The position numbers and the translations under genes are program-made. The notes under the pieces are model-generated. The model saw nothing but the letters and a program-made list of their open reading frames with translations, was not told the DNA's origin and made no database searches. This document shows, piece after piece, positions 42,949 to 54,245 of a stretch of 64,000 nt of DNA. Position 1 is the stretch's first letter. Each line of letters starts with the position of its first letter. Source of the DNA: Argyresthia goedartella (taxonomy: Eukaryota; Arthropoda; Insecta; Lepidoptera; Argyresthiidae); assembly GCA_949825045.1 (NCBI GenBank), contig OX463813.1, forward strand, positions 5,084,001 through 5,148,000, written 5' to 3'.

Positions 42949-44772
42949 TTGGGAGCTCCCACATACATTCTAAAAATTATACAAGGATGCCGCATTCCTT
43001 TTGTGTTGAAACCACCATTGCACATTCCAAACAGTCGCAGTATGAAAACACCAGAATCAGAACAAATGTCGAAAATAATGAAAAACATGATCTCGCAGGG
43101 TGTGCTAGAAAAGGTGCGCCCATCGCCCAGCTTTATTTCCCCGATATTCCTGCGCCCCAAGAGCGACGGCACATGGAGGCCCATATTCAACTTAAAAAAT
43201 CTGAACCAATACGTCAACACTCGACTTTTCAGACTAATAAATGTTCATCGGGTAACGGATTTTCTACAACCCAAGGATTGGTTGGCCAAAGTGGACATTC
43301 ACCAGGCATACTTCCATGTCCCTGTATTCGAAGGCCACAGAAGGTTTCTCCGCCTTCTGTACGGCGACAAAAACCCACAAATACTGGAAATGACGTGCCT
43401 ACCCTTCGGCCTTTGTTCAGCACCGAGAATATTCGCCTCAATTACCAACTGGATAGCACAATACCTCCGCGATCACGGTATCCGGATCATCGTGTATCTC
43501 GACGATTTTATGCTGGCTCATCAAAACAAAGCCACTCTCATAAATCAAGTGTCGTTGACACTGAACACGCTCGCCCACCTAGGCTGGCAAGTGAACACAG
43601 ACAAATCTGTTTGCAACCCACAGAAGGCAGTGGAATACCTGGGCATTGTGTGGAACACATAGCAGAACGCGAAATACATTCCTCAGAGGTTAGTAGCAAA
43701 AATACATTGCACGGTATCCAAAATCTTGACAACATGGACAACGTCCGTCAAAGAGTTACAAGATCTCATTGGCATGCTGAACTTTGCCAGTTTTGCTGTA
43801 CCGAGGGGTCGTCTAAATTACCGGTATTTACAGTTACAGGCCAACAAGGCCTTGAAACTAAAGATGACAAAAACCTTTCCTCTAGTTGCGAAAGCCCTAG
43901 TCGAGTTAGAATGGTGGCAGTTGAATTGTCAGAAGAGTACTCTACTTCATGTCCCACTATCGTCTCATTACCTAACAACAGATGCCAGCGACATCGGCTG
44001 GGGGGCCAAATTAAACGAAATCTCAATAACAGGCTCATGGCTACCCTCACAGCAGAACCTTCATTGCAACTACAAGGAGATGTTGGCCATATTAAATGTT
44101 TTACGCCATCATTATCAGCTCCTGAGCTCACAATCGCTGCTAATACAGTGCGACAACAAAACTGTCGTCTCTTATCTAAGAAAAGAGGGAGGGGCGAAAT
44201 CTATAGCCCTTACGGAGCTGGCAATGAAAGTGCTACAAGTACTGGACCAAAACAACATTCACATGTCCATCTATCACATAGCAGGGAACTACAACTGCGA
44301 AGCAGACCATTTATCACGTCTCAAAGACCCACCAGAATGGCATCTCCTGTCAAACATAACAAATGTCGTGTTTGCCAAGTGGGGAACCCCCGTAATCGAT
44401 CTTTTTGCTTCCAGGAGAGCTCACGTGGTTCCAACGTACTGTACACTGGACAGAACCGACAACCAGGCGAGCATGTACGATGCTCTAGGCAGCAAGTGGG
44501 ATTTCAAGTTGGCATGGCTGTTCCCGCCGCCTTATCTCATTCCTAGAGTATTGACGCACTTAAACAATGCACTGGGTGTGTACCTGATCGTAGCCCCGAG
44601 ATGGCACAAAGTTTACTGGAGACCAGACCTGAAGAGCCGCGCATTGTCACCCCCATTCACGATAAGGAACCTGTCGCAGGTCCTAGTCGATGTAACGACG
44701 GGACGTCCGCCCCCCAACATATCGGAGATGACGCTGGAGATATGGAGATGTGGGGTTGGCAAGAACACCTAA
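42949..44772 (+). pseudogene. DIRS reverse transcriptase, RNase H and methyltransferase-like ORF
   Basis: Copies element RNA into DNA. RT motifs: WRPIFNLKNLNQYV, motif A VDIHQAYFHV, motif B LPFGLCSAP, motif C VYLDDFML. RNase H acidic residues: LTTDASDIGWG, EMLAIL, IQCDNKTVV, and EADHLSR. A methyltransferase-like stretch follows (VIDLFASRRAHVV, WLFPPPYL), as reported for DIRS elements. A single in-frame TAG at 43,660-43,662, between RT and RNase H, interrupts an otherwise open frame. The 3' end overlaps the recombinase ORF by about 170 bases in another frame. Confidence 0.85.
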
Positions 44773-45096
44773 GTGACTGGAGCGAGGAACAAAAAGCTCT
44801 GCTCCGTTCGAGCTGGCGTGAATCCACTCTTAGAACGTATAAACCAGCTTGGACCCGTTGGCGAAACTGGACCATAACTCACAAGGTACATACACATAAA
44901 CCTACAGGCTCAGACCTGGCCCGATTCCTCACTGATCTACATCAAAAGGAAGGCCTTTCATACAGCACTATCCTTGTTCATAAATCTGTAGTGTCTACTC
45001 TTTGTGATCCCAGTGAAAGTAATAAGCTAAGCTCACATACACTTGTAAAACAAGTCCTAAAGTCCATTGGGTTAGCTAAGCCTAAACCTATCAAAG

Positions 45097-45784
45097 CCCC
45101 CATCTTCTTTTCGAGTCGACGGTCATCTCAGATACGGGCGGCCCAAAAGGCCGCAACCGCAATAGCTCGCTCGGTAGCCTTATACAGCTCCTCGTCCGTG
45201 CAGGTTGTGGGGCACGCAGGGCACCCAATCATGTGCGCAATCGTCTGTCTCGGGTATCCACAGACGCACGCCGTGTCTAGTTCCGAGATGATGCCCCACC
45301 TCGCCAGGTTAGCTCTGGACCTCCCCACTCCAGCTCTGAGACGTTTGAGAGATTTCCAGATCGGCCAGCTGAGCTTGTATCCTTCAGCTAGTTTCTCTTT
45401 CACGCAGTTGCTCGGGTCTGTAGGGTTCAGTCGTGACTGCCACTTGGCGAGGCGTGTATTCATTATATTCGGCCTCGGGTTGTCTGGGCCTCGGTGCGTT
45501 TCTTGTACGCACAAAACGTCAGTCTTATTTATATGGCACAGCTCAGCAAGTAAAATTGCTTTGTCCGGTGAGAAGCCCTCTATATTAATAGAGAGAACTG
45601 TCAAGGCAGGCCCTGATAAGGGCCGTATATTGCGAGCTTGGATCTTACGGATGGCCATCGTGGTGAAAAGATTAGTCAGCCTACTGCTTGTTGATGCTAG
45701 TAGCTGCTTCCAGGGGACGCCGGGTGCTTAAGTATGTATAAAGCGTGCACCACACTGGGAGGCTCTTTTCATGTCCCCCCATCT
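45097..45784 (-). mobile_element. Internally deleted non-LTR element with 9-bp target duplication
   Basis: CCCCCATCT occurs at 45,097-45,105 and 45,776-45,784. Between them lie 670 bp in minus orientation: about 115 bp of 5' leader, a 176-residue open frame and a short 3' end (tail GAAAAGA). It is inserted in the DIRS recombinase gene, so it is younger than that element. Confidence 0.85.
45128..45658 (-). CDS. Chimeric ORF: APE endonuclease N-terminus fused to ORF2 C-terminus
   Basis: ATG at 45,658, 176 residues, no stops. Residues 1-65 are the start of a non-LTR APE endonuclease (LTVLSINIEGFSPDKA, DVLCVQETH). From about residue 66 the protein is an ORF2 C-terminus (LKRLRAGVGRSRANLARWG, then a Cys/His cluster CVCGYPRQTIAHMIGCPACP). 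The rest of the endonuclease and the whole reverse transcriptase are missing, yet the frame is kept across the junction. Probably moved in trans by a full-length relative. The product, if made, lacks catalytic residues, and any function is unknown. Confidence 0.75.
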   Translation of the reverse strand: MAIRKIQARNIRPLSGPALTVLSINIEGFSPDKAILLAELCHINKTDVLCVQETHRGPDNPRPNIMNTRLAKWQSRLNPTDPSNCVKEKLAEGYKLSWPIWKSLKRLRAGVGRSRANLARWGIISELDTACVCGYPRQTIAHMIGCPACPTTCTDEELYKATERAIAVAAFWAARI

Positions 45785-46404
45785 GGGATATAGACTCCCT
45801 TGTAAACCATCTTTCTAAAAGAACCTGCAATTCATCAAGTTTATTTGCCACCTCTCAAATAGCGGCTGCTTTACTCCTACTATGCTCGGGTAGACGTGTA
45901 CACGATTTAACTTTACTTACCGTTACTCAGGAACACTGTATTATTTCAGATGACAGCATAATCTTATGGCCATCTTTTGGCTCCAAAACTGACTCCATTA
46001 CCCATCAACAATCGGGATGGAAGCTAAATAAGAATAAGGACAAGTCACTGGATCCTATCTACTGGATACGCCGCCTCATTGAGTTGGGGAAACCTAGGCG
46101 AATTGCTGCTAAGTGCGATAATCTGTTTGTGAGTACTACAGGCGACCCCAAAGCTGCTACACGTACAATCATAGGGGGCTAGCTGAAGAAACTACTTCAA
46201 GATGCAAACATCAATGCTACGCCTGGCAGTTTCAGATCAGCTGTTGCATCCAAAAACTGGATCGAACACTTTCCCATTGATGACATACTATCCCGAGGCA
46301 ACTGGAAGTCTGCTAAGACCTTCCAAATTTTTTATCAAAGAGAAGTAAAATCTGGAGATAGAAGAGAGTCATTGATTACGAACCTATTCACCCCTGTCGA
46401 GTAA

Positions 46405-46865
46405 TTAAGACAATTATGTATTGTTCAATACTTTATTCCAAAGTTTGATTTATATTTGCTGATTTTAGTAATACCTACCTAATTTATTTACTGGTTTGGT
46501 ACCATTTCTACGCAGGTTCTATCAAGATGAATAATAATACCTGTTTATAAGTTACAAGTTAATTTTATTTCTTTAAACCACACTAATCACCTCATCTTAA
46601 CAGAAAGCAATACAGAACAGATACAATAATGTCATAAGTCATAGTACCTAACCTACATACAGTACATGTAAACTTTAGGTTTCTTCCTAAGGGATCATCG
46701 ATCAGTCCGAATAAATTATAGATAGATACTTACTTGTTTATCAAAATACCTGAATCATTCATAATTTCTGTATGTCACAACATAAACATACCTACTTTTA
46801 TTTAAATATGTATGTTTACGAATCACATTAGCGTCCACCAACACCAGGCGATATCAAACACGTCT
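46405..46865 (+). other. DIRS 3' non-coding region
   Basis: AT-rich, between the recombinase stop and the internal complementary region. No frame or motif was seen. Confidence 0.6.
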
Positions 46866-46970
46866 CTCATGTTTTTAATTAGGCCCTTAATATCGGTCAA
46901 GATATTTAATAGAGACGTTTTACCAGAAAATAAAACGTTTATTAAATACTTACCATATTCAGGGCCTAAT
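46866..46970 (+). repeat. DIRS internal complementary region
   Basis: 46,866-46,910 is the reverse complement of the left end (41,221-41,265) and 46,906-46,970 that of the right end (about 47,176-47,240). They are fused through a single ATTAA. This is the expected template for making a circle junction. Confidence 0.9.
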
Positions 46971-46992
46971 ATTTTTTAAATCTGCCTGGTGG

Positions 46993-47190
46993 ACATGAGA
47001 GATCCAATGAAGCTAAATTCGAATTCAACAATCCGCACTGCCTCGGTGGTGTGGTGGGGCGCGCGCGCAAACAAGGTACCACGCGGCTTAACCGAACATC
47101 CGGGCGGGAACGGACGGACCGGATATACGTCACTAGTTTAGCACTGAAAATCAAGGATGTCTTCTCATGTTTTTAATTAGGCCCTGAATA
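46993..47190 (+). repeat. DIRS right inverted terminal repeat
   Basis: Complement of 41,240-41,428. CCAATGAAGCTAAATTCGAA opens it and AATTAGGCCCTGAAT closes it. Confidence 0.9.
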
Positions 47191-47240
47191 TGGTAAGTAT
47201 TTAATAAACGTTTTATTTTCAGGTAAAACGTCTCTATTAA

Positions 47241-49860
47241 CCTTATGGAGCCTAGTAGTAGGTATAGCTAGTTTATTCCTATTTCTAGTGTTGACATTGT
47301 GCCTGTCGCTATTCTTAGGAAATTTATCAATATTTTTGTGGACGTATATTAGGTTTTCATAAATATACTGACAGTGCACTGTCATAATGTTAATTACCTT
47401 AAATTAACAACGCAGTGACTCTCTGGGACCCACATTGTAGATTGCACGAACAGCCCTCTTTTGCAGCACAAATATTATGTTAATGTCTGCAGCGTTCCCC
47501 CACAGCAGTATGCCGTAAGACATAATGCTATGGAAGTAGCTGAAGTAAACTAGTCTAGCTGTTTCCACGTCCGTAAAAAGACGGATTTTTTTAACTGAAT
47601 AAACTGCGGAACTGAGTTTTTTTGATAGCTTATCTATGTGTGGGCCCCACTGAAGCTTATTATCTAAGGTGATTCCTAGGAATACCGTGCTATCTACAAT
47701 TTCTAAATTTTCACCTTTAACATTAACATTAGCCGAGACTTGTTTAACATTGGGGAGTATAAACTGAATACATTTAATTTTGTTATTGTTCAGTAAAAGA
47801 TTATTAGCACTAAACCAATTGACTACCTTTGAGATTGCATTATTCACATCGTCAAAGTTCAAACTGCGTCGTTTCATTTTAAACAAAAGTGAAGTGTCAT
47901 CTGCAAACAGTACAATATCATGATTATCTCTGACAAGATGTGGCAAGTCATTAATATAAACCAAAAACAGGAATGGCCCGAGTATGGAACCCTGCGGTAT
48001 ACCAATAGTAACAACAGACCCTGGAGATCGTTTTCCATTAATGTCAACTCTCTGTATCCTGTTATTTAGATAAGAAGAGAGAAAATCTAAAGAGTTATCC
48101 CTAATTCCATAGTGATGTAATTTCCTGATCTATGTCCCATGGTCAACGCAATCAAAAGCCTTAGACAAATCGCAAAATACTCCTAAAGCATCATGCGACT
48201 CCTCCCAGGCATCATAAATATGTGATATTAACTCAATACCGGCATCAGTTGTTGATTTGCCTTGTGTAAAACCAAATTGTTTACAGTGGAGCATGTTGTT
48301 GGTGCTGAAATGTGTAAGAAGTGGATTTAAAATTACTTTTTCAAATACTTTACTGAATGTAGGCAATACCGATATCGGTCTGAAGTTAGAAGCGTACTTT
48401 GAGATGTACTACCCGATTTAAACAAAGGTACTATTTTACTGTGTTTCATTAAATCAGGAAACACGCCAGATTCAATAGATGCATTAAATATGAAAGCTAA
48501 ATCAAGTGCAATAACATTTATTAGGGGCTTCACAACATGAACAGAAATATCCCAGAGGTCTGCAGTTTTCTTAACATTTATTGATTTAAAGACTTTAATA
48601 ATATCTTTATCATCTACATAAATAAACGAGAATTGATTTTCACATCTAGGTACATAGTCTTTTAGCAAAGATTCAGCGACTACTTTGGAAGAGTCTTGTA
48701 GAAGAGATTGGGATGTCAGTAAAAAAAAAATCAAACGCTTTAGCTACATCAATATCATTTTTGAAAGTAATATCATTAATTTTTTAATTCATATTCATTG
48801 TTTTTAATACTGACCTTTCCAGTCTCACTTTTAATTATATCCCAAATTGATTTAATTTTGTTATCACTTTTTCTTATTTTAGATCTGATATAATTTGATT
48901 TTGCAATTTGACAAACTTTTTTAAAGATTTTTGAGTACTTTTTTACTTTATCCATGAACTCTTCACTATGATTCCATTGTTTTTCACTATGTAATTCATA
49001 TAAATTTTGTCTAATTTTAAGTATACCTACTGTGGCCTACTTACTAAAGTTATGTTTGTCTGAGACCACAATCGATCTGGTAGTAAATACTGCATTGAAC
49101 GCATTGCTGAATTTGTAAAAAAAAATACAATATGACTCATTAGGGTTATTATTAGAGTAATTGATAGGTAGTTTGCTAACCCAATTCAATTTAAACCTTT
49201 TAAACTGATGTGCAGTCACAGGTATGTATTGTATCTTTCTTGTAGATCTTTTTTTAAGTTGAATTTCTAGTCTAATGTATTGAGCTAAATGGTTTGACTT
49301 TAAATTACTTATAATTTTTTTATGTACAATTTTTCATTTGGATAAGCAAATATATTGTCTATACAATTTGCTGAGGTTTCAGTTATTCGAGTAGGTTCCA
49401 TGAAAAGTGGCTTTAAGTTGTGAGAATTAAATAAGTTAGTTAGTCTCGTACTAAGGGAGTAAGTTTCTAATCAATTTACATTGAAGTCTCCACATATCAT
49501 AAGAGTTTTATTAGAGTTTGATACTTTAAATATTATGTTATCCATGACTTTTTCAAAAACATCAAATGAACCTGATGGTGTGCTGTAAACGCTTATTACA
49601 ATTATGCGCTCCAATTCAACACATGCTACTTCAATGTGGCTTTCAACTGATAAACATACTATGTCATTACGATTCTTGAACTTTATGTGTTTATTTAGAA
49701 ATATTAGAGAGCCTCCACGAACAGCATGTGATCTGCAAAAAGAACTACCAACCTGGTGGTTACTGAAATTGAACACGAGCTCATGGCTTTTTAGCCAATG
49801 TTCTGTTAGACATAAAATATCAATATTAAAAGAGTTCATGTACAATTCCAACTCTAATAA
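47241..49860 (-). pseudogene. CR1-like copy 2 ORF2 (APE endonuclease and RT), decayed
   Basis: In several frames on the minus strand: an endonuclease start (DILCLTEHWL, MICGDFNVN) at 49,471-49,860; a linker at 48,333-49,220; RT with QFGFTQGKSTTDAG and CDLSKAFDCVDH at 48,130-48,366 and FADDTSLLFK at 47,404-47,964; then the C-terminal ENLIYVHKNID block. Homologous to 13,220-16,150 throughout but about five frame breaks separate the parts. Confidence 0.8.
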
Positions 49861-49993
49861 TTTACTGCTAATACCTTGAATATTTTGGTGGACAACTTTG
49901 CATTTATTTTACAATATTGAATTTTTCTGTTTTTATTATATACTTTATTAATATTATTTGACGGGCTAGAGACTTCCTCTATTGTCGTTGTAT

Positions 49994-51035
49994 CTAATTT
50001 AAATTACTTGGAAAAGCTTCCAAGGTTTTGTTTGAAACATCAGTATAATGCTCAATAGAGGCATTATGTGTAGCCAAATTTTTGGCTGTTATATTAAAAT
50101 AATAGGACAGCGAATTTGCTACTTGTCTTTTGTAATAACTAGGAAGGTAATATTTACCTTTAGTCAAATAATATTTATTTCTACTAACAAAATTGTTAGT
50201 ATCCATTACATGTATATTATTATTGCATGATATAGTATGCAAGGTCATATTCAGCTTATATCTAAGGTTGTTTTCTGATTGTGGCAGGCTGTCGCTGTAA
50301 GGGAATGTGAACATAACAATTTGTTTTACTTTTAAAGAACAGAGCTTGTCTAAATATTTAATTAAGTCAGACTTGTTCACATTACCCCTATTACCGAGGC
50401 ATATGATTAAATAACAGTCATCACTATATGTAGCATCATCTACTTTTTTAATAATATCATGCAGATTACAGTTGGGTAAACAATTATTTATTACCGTATG
50501 CTCCATATACATATTTAATAATTGGCCCATATTTTTTCCAAGTTCATCACTGTACATAATTGTTTTTATACCTGGATATGAAGTGCTAACATCCAGAAGG
50601 GAACTAGCTGACGGAGCACAGCCCGGCACACAACAGCAGCTCTCCAATATTTTAGTTTCTAGGCTAACCTAGCTACTAAGAACTGCATCCATAGCTAGAT
50701 TCAGTTCCCTGGTTTCCGCTCTGGTTTTGTCATAGAGGCTAATGTAGTGCCCCAGGGAGCGCTCTGCCTGGTCAAGTTTGCATCTTAGCTCATGCATGTT
50801 GTCCTCACAGCTAATCTGATTATAATTAAGCTGAGTAGTACACAGCTCCAGTTTATTCTAAAACCCTTCTTTTATTATGAATCTTTGTTACAACCTTTTT
50901 TTGTTATTTTTGCATATTTTTGTTTTTTTGATAAACTTATTAATTTTGACATATGTTCTTAACTTATTTTTACTTAGTTTCAATTTGTGTGTGCTGTCCC
51001 TGCTGCTGGCTGCCACATTACACACTGAGTTCAAA
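49994..51035 (-). pseudogene. CR1-like copy 2 ORF1 (coiled coil plus SGNH-like domain)
   Basis: The intact C-terminal frame at 49,994-50,647 has MYSDELGKNMG, LIICLGNRGNVNK, MFTFPYSDS and TKGKYYLPSYYKRQ, aligned block for block with copy 1 ORF1. Upstream a coiled-coil part (EDNMHELRCKLDQAERSLG) continues with two or three stops to about 51,035. It ends NLN-TAG, like the HLN-TAG of copy 1. Confidence 0.75.
49997..50003 (-). promoter_or_regulatory. Conserved -1 frameshift heptamer T TTA AAT, then TAG
   Basis: Same register and same distance to the ORF1 stop as in copy 1. In the -1 frame a TAA lies immediately before TTT AAA, so the overlap of the two frames is exactly the heptamer plus the stop. 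Confidence 0.6.
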
Positions 51036-51163
51036 GTATAGTTATTTCATTAGTACTCATTATTAATGGAGCATTTTATTTAAATTTGCCTCATAGCCGG
51101 TGTGAAAAGTTGTATGTTGTCACTCAGGAGCAAAATTATATTCGTCATGGCCGTTGACGCTTG

Positions 51164-51460
51164 AATCCTTCACTGTGCTCAGGATTATAACATAGAATCA
51201 CGCTCAGGATTCTATCTATAATCCTTCACTGTGCTCAGGATTATAACATAGAATCACGCTCAGGATTCTATCTAGAATCCTTCACTGTGCTCAGGATTAT
51301 AACATAGAATCACGCTCAGGATTCTATCTAGAATCCTTCACTGTGCTCAGGATTATAACATAGAATCACGCTCAGGATTCTATCTAGAATCCTTCACTGT
51401 GCTCAGGATTATAACATAGAATCACGCTCAGGATTCTATCTAGAATCCTTCGCTCCACAA
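51164..51460. repeat. 56-bp tandem repeat, five units plus partial
   Basis: Units start at 51,164, 51,220, 51,276, 51,332, 51,388 and a partial at 51,444. Each contains GGATTCTATCTAGAATCC, a near-perfect palindrome spanning the unit boundary. The units are almost identical, implying recent expansion. Confidence 0.95.
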
Positions 51461-51904
51461 TTGATTCAATGTACCACCCTCGCCGTAAATACGTCATTTT
51501 GCTCCCTTGAGACACAAATAACTATTTCTTTCTTCTGCAAACTAACCTGACACGTTTGGTGAGAGCGCCGGCGCTTCCGAGATTTTGGACCGTCTCGTCG
51601 TCATGTGCGTTGGGAGCGCCGGATCTCCGACTCTCGATAATTATTATTTTTTGTTTGACGGAAATCGACCGCTTGGCTGTTCTACTTGGATGCAATAGTA
51701 TTACTTAATTATTATAGTAACTGAAATGCCCATTCTCAAAGGGGAGTACTATATGTCGAAGTTAACTTGGAACTTCGATCTAATGACGTCATAGCGTCCG
51801 CCGCTGTCCTACTGACGCGTCGAGAGCGAGAGCGAGAGAGGGAGGGGAAACGCATTCCTCGCGGGAGCCAAGTTAACTTTTTGGCGCTGTACAATCAGTG
51901 ACAA
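51461..51904. other. Unassigned stretch
   Basis: GC-richer in part (GAGAGCGAGAGCGAGAGAGG near 51,820). No gene was seen. Confidence 0.3.
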
Positions 51905-54245
51905 TTTAAGTTCAAGTTCAAAGATTTTTATTCATAATAGCACAAAAATTTAGACTTAGAACGTCATTATATAATCAAGAAAGCATTAAGTAGGTGCCTA
52001 ATTATTTCATAGAACATAATATATAGGGTGCTATGAACTGGTTTAATGCCAGATGTCGGTATCTTGTCAAAACTCATTAATTTTGTAGTAAGTAGGCCTT
52101 AGTGCACAATGTGTGCTTTATACATTTTTTAATCGAGCTTCAGTCAAGTTTTGTATTTCTTGCGGAATTTTATGGTAGAAGCGTATACAGAGTCCCATAA
52201 AAGAACTGCTAACTTTTGTAAGTCTGAATATTGGAAAAGAAAGTTTATTTTTATTTCTGGTTTGCACATTGTGGTGGCTATCAATGGTTTTAAAGCTACT
52301 TGATATTTTTCCTCACAAACATTATGTTTTCATAGATATATTGACTTGCAACAGTGAGGATGTTGGTTTCTTTTAAGAAATCTCTCAGAAATTCTCTATT
52401 ACATAGCTTATAAATAAATCGGACCGCTCTCTTCTGCAAAATGCAGATGGTCTCAATGTCAGCAGCCCGTCCCCATAGTAGTATGCCGTAGGACATAATG
52501 CTATGGAAATAACTAAAATATACAAGCCTAGCAGTTGCTACGTCAGTCAATTCCCTGATACTTTTAACCACATATGCTGCGGAGCTAAGTCTATGTGCTA
52601 ATTTTAAAATATGAGGACCCCACTGTATTTTGGCATCAATAGTGATGCCGAGAAATACAGTTTCATCTACTAGTTTTAGCTTGTATTTCCCCAATGCAAT
52701 GTTACTCTCAACTTGCCTTACATTATGTAAAGTGAATTTTATACACTGTGTCTTTTTTGAATTTAGAAGCAAGTTATTGGCAGTAAACCAGTCTAGTACA
52801 CTCAAGAGATCATTATTTGTTTCCTGTAATTAGTTTTCCTGTTTCCTAATTTTAAAAATTAGTGACGTGTCATTTGCAAATAATACTATCTCTGACATGT
52901 TTTGTACCATGAATGGCAAATCATTTACATACACGAAGGAAAGGAACGGACCATCCCATCCCTCCCATCTTCACCTGAGAACTCGACGATTTTATCCTAT
53001 TAATGTCAGCTTTTTGAACCCTCCCTTCTAAATACGATCTCATAAGCTTAGAGCTATTACCTTTTATGCCGTAGTGTTTTAGCTTTAAGAGCAATGTTTC
53101 GTGGTCTACACAGTCAAATGCCTTGGACAGGTCACAAAAAACACCTATAGCGTCCCTACGATCTTTCCACGCTTTAAAAAATATGTTTAACAATATGACT
53201 CCAGCATCTGTTGTCGACCGCCTTTTTGTAAATCCAAACTGCTGGCTATGGAGAATCCGATGCGCATTGAAGTGCGCCAGTAACTGACTCAATAGGATCT
53301 TCTCAAATATTTTACTCAATACGGGTAGAACTAAAACGGGTTTGAAATTTGTAGGGTCATCCCTATCGCCGCTTTTAAATAAAAGTACTATAGTATTAGT
53401 ATATTATAGTACTATAGGGCCTTATATATGCGAATGAGAAATTTTTATTGCACTTTTGAACATTGACTTTTAAAATGATGCCTTTAGGTCGACTTCGGCC
53501 AATTCCTAATTCGTATCTATCTATCCAAACTTGTCCACTTCCCAACCTGTGTCTCTCTTAACTGGTCCACTTCCATACTTGACTATTTCCTAACTGGTCC
53601 ACTTCCAAACTATGCTGCAAGATCCGGAGACGAGTCTAAAGAAGCCGTAGTAACAATTGGAACATTTGCAAAGAACTTTTCAAATGCGGCCGCGTTGTCA
53701 TGTTTGGAAGTTATTAGTTTATCTTCAATCTTAAGTAAATAGCTACGGTCTCCTGATTTTGTTTTACCTGCTTCTCTATTTATGATATTCCAAATTGTTT
53801 GAATTTTATTCGTGTTTAAGTGTTCGCACTTAGCATTATGGCAGACGGCCCTAAATATTTTTGAATATAATTTTACATGTTTAATAAAAATTGGGACATG
53901 TGTAGATTTTTTATTGCCATAAAGTACATAAAGTGTATCCCTACTTTTACGAATTCCTTTTGTTGCCCATTCACTAAACCCTACTTTACTATCGCTATTT
54001 GTAAGTTTATGTAATTTAAAATTGTTTTCAAAACTATTTGAAAGTTTGTTGAATAAGTCCGTATAATGATCATTCGCTTTTTGAGTATTATTTTGAGAAG
54101 GTAAGCTACTTTGTAAATCTTATTTAAATGATTCAATTTTTTTTTGTTGTGATTGGCCTACACTACACTAGTTCGAGTGATTTCGAATCTACTTCTAAGT
54201 TGACAATTTGCCCACTGTGATCAGACAAAATTTCGCAATTAAATT
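51905..54245 (-). mobile_element. CR1-like non-LTR retrotransposon, copy 3, 5'-truncated
   Basis: Starts at its 3' tail (AAGTTCAAGTTCAAAG, a TTGAAC-type repeat) and reads RT on the minus strand. The 3' part is at 52,296-52,805 (FLGITIDAKIQWGPHI, ASQYIYENIMFVRKN). The central part at 52,921-53,319 has QFGFTKRRSTTDAG and CDLSKAFDCVDH. A decayed linker lies at 53,620-54,245 (WNIINREAGKTKSGD, LSDHSGQIVNLEV). About 200 bp of unrelated sequence with CTGGTCCACTTCC repeats sits at 53,410-53,620. Several frame breaks are present. Confidence 0.8.

Larger units (their letters stand above)
44601..46404 (+). pseudogene. DIRS tyrosine recombinase, interrupted
   Basis: Integrates the circular DNA without target duplication. 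The N-terminal core-binding part (LRSSWRESTLRTYKPAW, SDLARFLTDLHQKEGLSYST) runs to 45,105. An insertion at 45,106-45,775 plus a duplicated 9-mer follows, then the catalytic part: LLLCSGRRVHDL (Arg I), GSFRSAVASKNW (H-x-x-R region) and WKSAKTFQIFYQREV (Tyr). Removing 679 bases restores the frame across KAP-I-WDIDSL. An additional TAG lies at 46,180-46,182. It ends in TAA at 46,402-46,404. Confidence 0.85.
41221..47240 (+). mobile_element. DIRS-like tyrosine-recombinase retrotransposon, structurally complete
   Basis: 6,020 bp starting ATTAAATATCTTGACC and ending AAACGTCTCTATTAA. Inverted terminal repeats of about 185 bp (41,240-41,428 and 46,993-47,190) have unequal outer extensions of 19 and 50 bp. 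An internal complementary region (46,866-46,970) holds both extensions joined end to end, the hallmark of DIRS replication through a circle. Gene order is gag-like, RT-RNase H-methyltransferase-like, then tyrosine recombinase overlapping the previous ORF. Several stops and one frameshift make it inactive. There is no target duplication. The recombinase gene carries a later insertion. Confidence 0.9.
40846..51060 (-). mobile_element. CR1-like non-LTR retrotransposon, copy 2, split by DIRS element
   Basis: Minus strand. The 3' tail (TTTGAA-type) and UTR are at 40,846-41,104, the last ORF2 codons at 41,105-41,220, then 6 kb of DIRS-like element, then ORF2 at 47,241-49,860 and ORF1 at 49,994-51,035. 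With the insert removed the element is about 4.2 kb. ORF2 has several shifts and stops. It is the same clade as copy 1 but a distinct subfamily. Confidence 0.85.

Noticed and set aside
42939..44546. 535-codon frame overlapping the DIRS RT in another frame
   Set aside because: The RT, RNase H and methyltransferase-like motifs all lie in the other frame; this one has no motif and reads as a shadow.
51164..51460. Possible CRISPR-like array
   Set aside because: The whole 56-bp unit is conserved, with no variable spacers, in a eukaryotic genome; it is an ordinary tandem repeat.
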